Of a DNA stretch of 6,060 nucleotides, positions 5,321 to 6,060 are shown piece by piece (position 1 is the stretch's first letter; each line of letters starts with the position of its first letter). This DNA comes from Chloroflexota bacterium (GTDB lineage: Bacteria > Chloroflexota > Limnocylindria > QHBO01). Position numbers and translations under genes: made by a program. The stretch spans positions 1-6,060 of the forward strand of contig JAGXHP010000188.1 of the NCBI GenBank assembly GCA_024636135.1, written 5' to 3'. Under the pieces are notes generated by a model. The model had not been told where the DNA came from. It saw only the letters and a program-made list of their open reading frames with translations, and ran no database searches.

Positions 5321-6060
5321 ACATCACCGATGTCGCGCAACGTGCTGGAGTCAGCGCCACCACCGCGAAGCGCGCCGTGCGCGATCCCGACAAGCTCGCA
5401 CCGGAGACGCTCGCCCGTGTACGCAAAGCGATCGAGGAGCTGAACTACGAGCCCGACGAGATCGCCGCCGCGCTTCGGCGGCAGCACAGCAACACCATCG
5501 GCATGGTCGTCGGCAGCATCGTTCAACCGTTCTTCGCCCTTCTCACGCGCGCCGTGAATCGGGCGGTGCGGGCGCGTGGCTACACGTTCATCCTCGGCGA
5601 CAGCGAGTACCGAACCGACCTCGAGCTCGAGCTGCTGCAGAAGTTCCACGGACAGCGCGTGGCCGGGATCATCCTGCGGAGCGGGTACGGCGAACCGAAC
5701 CACGACTACCTGCGGCGGATCCAGGCGTCGGGTACACGCGTCGTCGAGGTCGATCACATCTACCCGGACAGCCCGTTCGCCCACGTGATGCTGGACGGAA
5801 AGGGCACCGTCGAGGCCGGCGTACGCCACCTCGTGTCGTTCGGCCACACCCGCATCGCCGCGCTGGGCGACTACCACCCGATGCTCAACCCCGACGAGCG
5901 CTCCGCCGCGTTTCCCGGCATCATGGCGGCCGCAGGGCTCCCGTTGCCGGACGCGTACCGGCACCCGATTCCGCCCGTCGAGAACGCGGCCTACGAAGCG
6001 ACGCGGAAGATCATGGCGCTGCCCGAGCCGCCGACCGCGCTGTTCGCGCTCAACGGCTCC
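5314..6060 (+). CDS. LacI-family transcriptional repressor, C-terminus cut by window edge
   Basis: Predicted DNA-binding repressor of the adjacent transport operon; 249 codons are visible. Seen: N-terminal helix-turn-helix (ITDVAQRAGVS at 4-14), recognition helix following from residue 15, hinge region NYEPDEIAAALRR (44-56) with L54 at the place of the CpG-intercalating leucine, and then the periplasmic-binding-protein-like effector domain beginning TIGMVVGSIVQPFF (61-74). The recognition helix is unusual: where most members read TVSRVLN, this one reads T17-A-K-R20-A-V-R23. The start is GTG at 5314, because the protein then begins at the normal distance from the helix-turn-helix and a -10 box lies just upstream; a GTG at 5299 would lie upstream of the predicted transcript. 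Divergent orientation and shared operators imply that it represses both itself and the transporter/dehydrogenase operon, released by the substrate or a derivative. The effector is unknown. Confidence 0.92.
   Translation, partial: MANITDVAQRAGVSATTAKRAVRDPDKLAPETLARVRKAIEELNYEPDEIAAALRRQHSNTIGMVVGSIVQPFFALLTRAVNRAVRARGYTFILGDSEYRTDLELELLQKFHGQRVAGIILRSGYGEPNHDYLRRIQASGTRVVEVDHIYPDSPFAHVMLDGKGTVEAGVRHLVSFGHTRIAALGDYHPMLNPDERSAAFPGIMAAAGLPLPDAYRHPIPPVENAAYEATRKIMALPEPPTALFALNGS

Noticed and set aside
1..6060. A wholly novel system (defence, mobile, CRISPR or RNA-guided)
   Set aside because: All genes belong to well-known families; no repeats, integrase, nuclease or RNA gene was seen. The novelty is limited to the control region and regulator specificity.

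Overview
This GC-rich window holds one side of a divergently arranged carbohydrate-uptake locus. Reading along the minus strand from about 5.25 kb toward base 1, there are five genes: a periplasmic solute-binding protein, two inner-membrane ABC permeases of the CUT1 type, and two zinc-dependent medium-chain dehydrogenases (the second runs off the window at base 1). Divergent from them, on the plus strand from 5314 and running off the right end, is a LacI-family repressor. The binding protein and both permeases resemble the sorbitol/mannitol transporter SmoEFG. With the two polyol-dehydrogenase-like enzymes, this suggests import of a sugar alcohol (or related sugar) followed by its oxidation to a ketose. 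The exact substrate cannot be read from sequence. No ATPase gene is present; it must lie beyond base 1 or be encoded elsewhere.

The genes are tightly packed. The permease/permease, permease/dehydrogenase and dehydrogenase/dehydrogenase junctions each overlap by four bases (GTGA, ATGA, GTGA), so these four cistrons are probably translationally coupled. The binding-protein gene is separated from the first permease by 77 bases that contain a perfect 28-bp palindrome, probably an RNA hairpin that lets the binding protein be made in excess.

The most interesting part is the 242-base divergent control region (5072-5313). It contains a perfect TTGACA -35 box and a TACAGT -10 box, 17 bases apart, driving the transport operon. 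A facing promoter for the repressor gene has its -35 box on the same DNA, and its -10 box (TACTAT) lies 6 bases before the GTG start codon, so the repressor mRNA is predicted to be leaderless. Three copies of a 14-bp near-palindrome with a central CpG (consensus TGGCCWCGTGGCCA) are present. One lies over each predicted transcription start, and one is inside the roughly 180-base leader of the transport operon with a fourth, degenerate copy overlapping it. This is what a LacI-family repressor controlling both its target operon and itself should look like.

Organism: the high GC, the non-lipoprotein signal peptide ending in AFAQ on the binding protein, and the apparently leaderless regulator gene are reminiscent of the Deinococcota (for example Trueperaceae-like bacteria). 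This is inference from general features, and other GC-rich bacteria are possible. I see no mobile element, CRISPR array, RNA gene or defence system.
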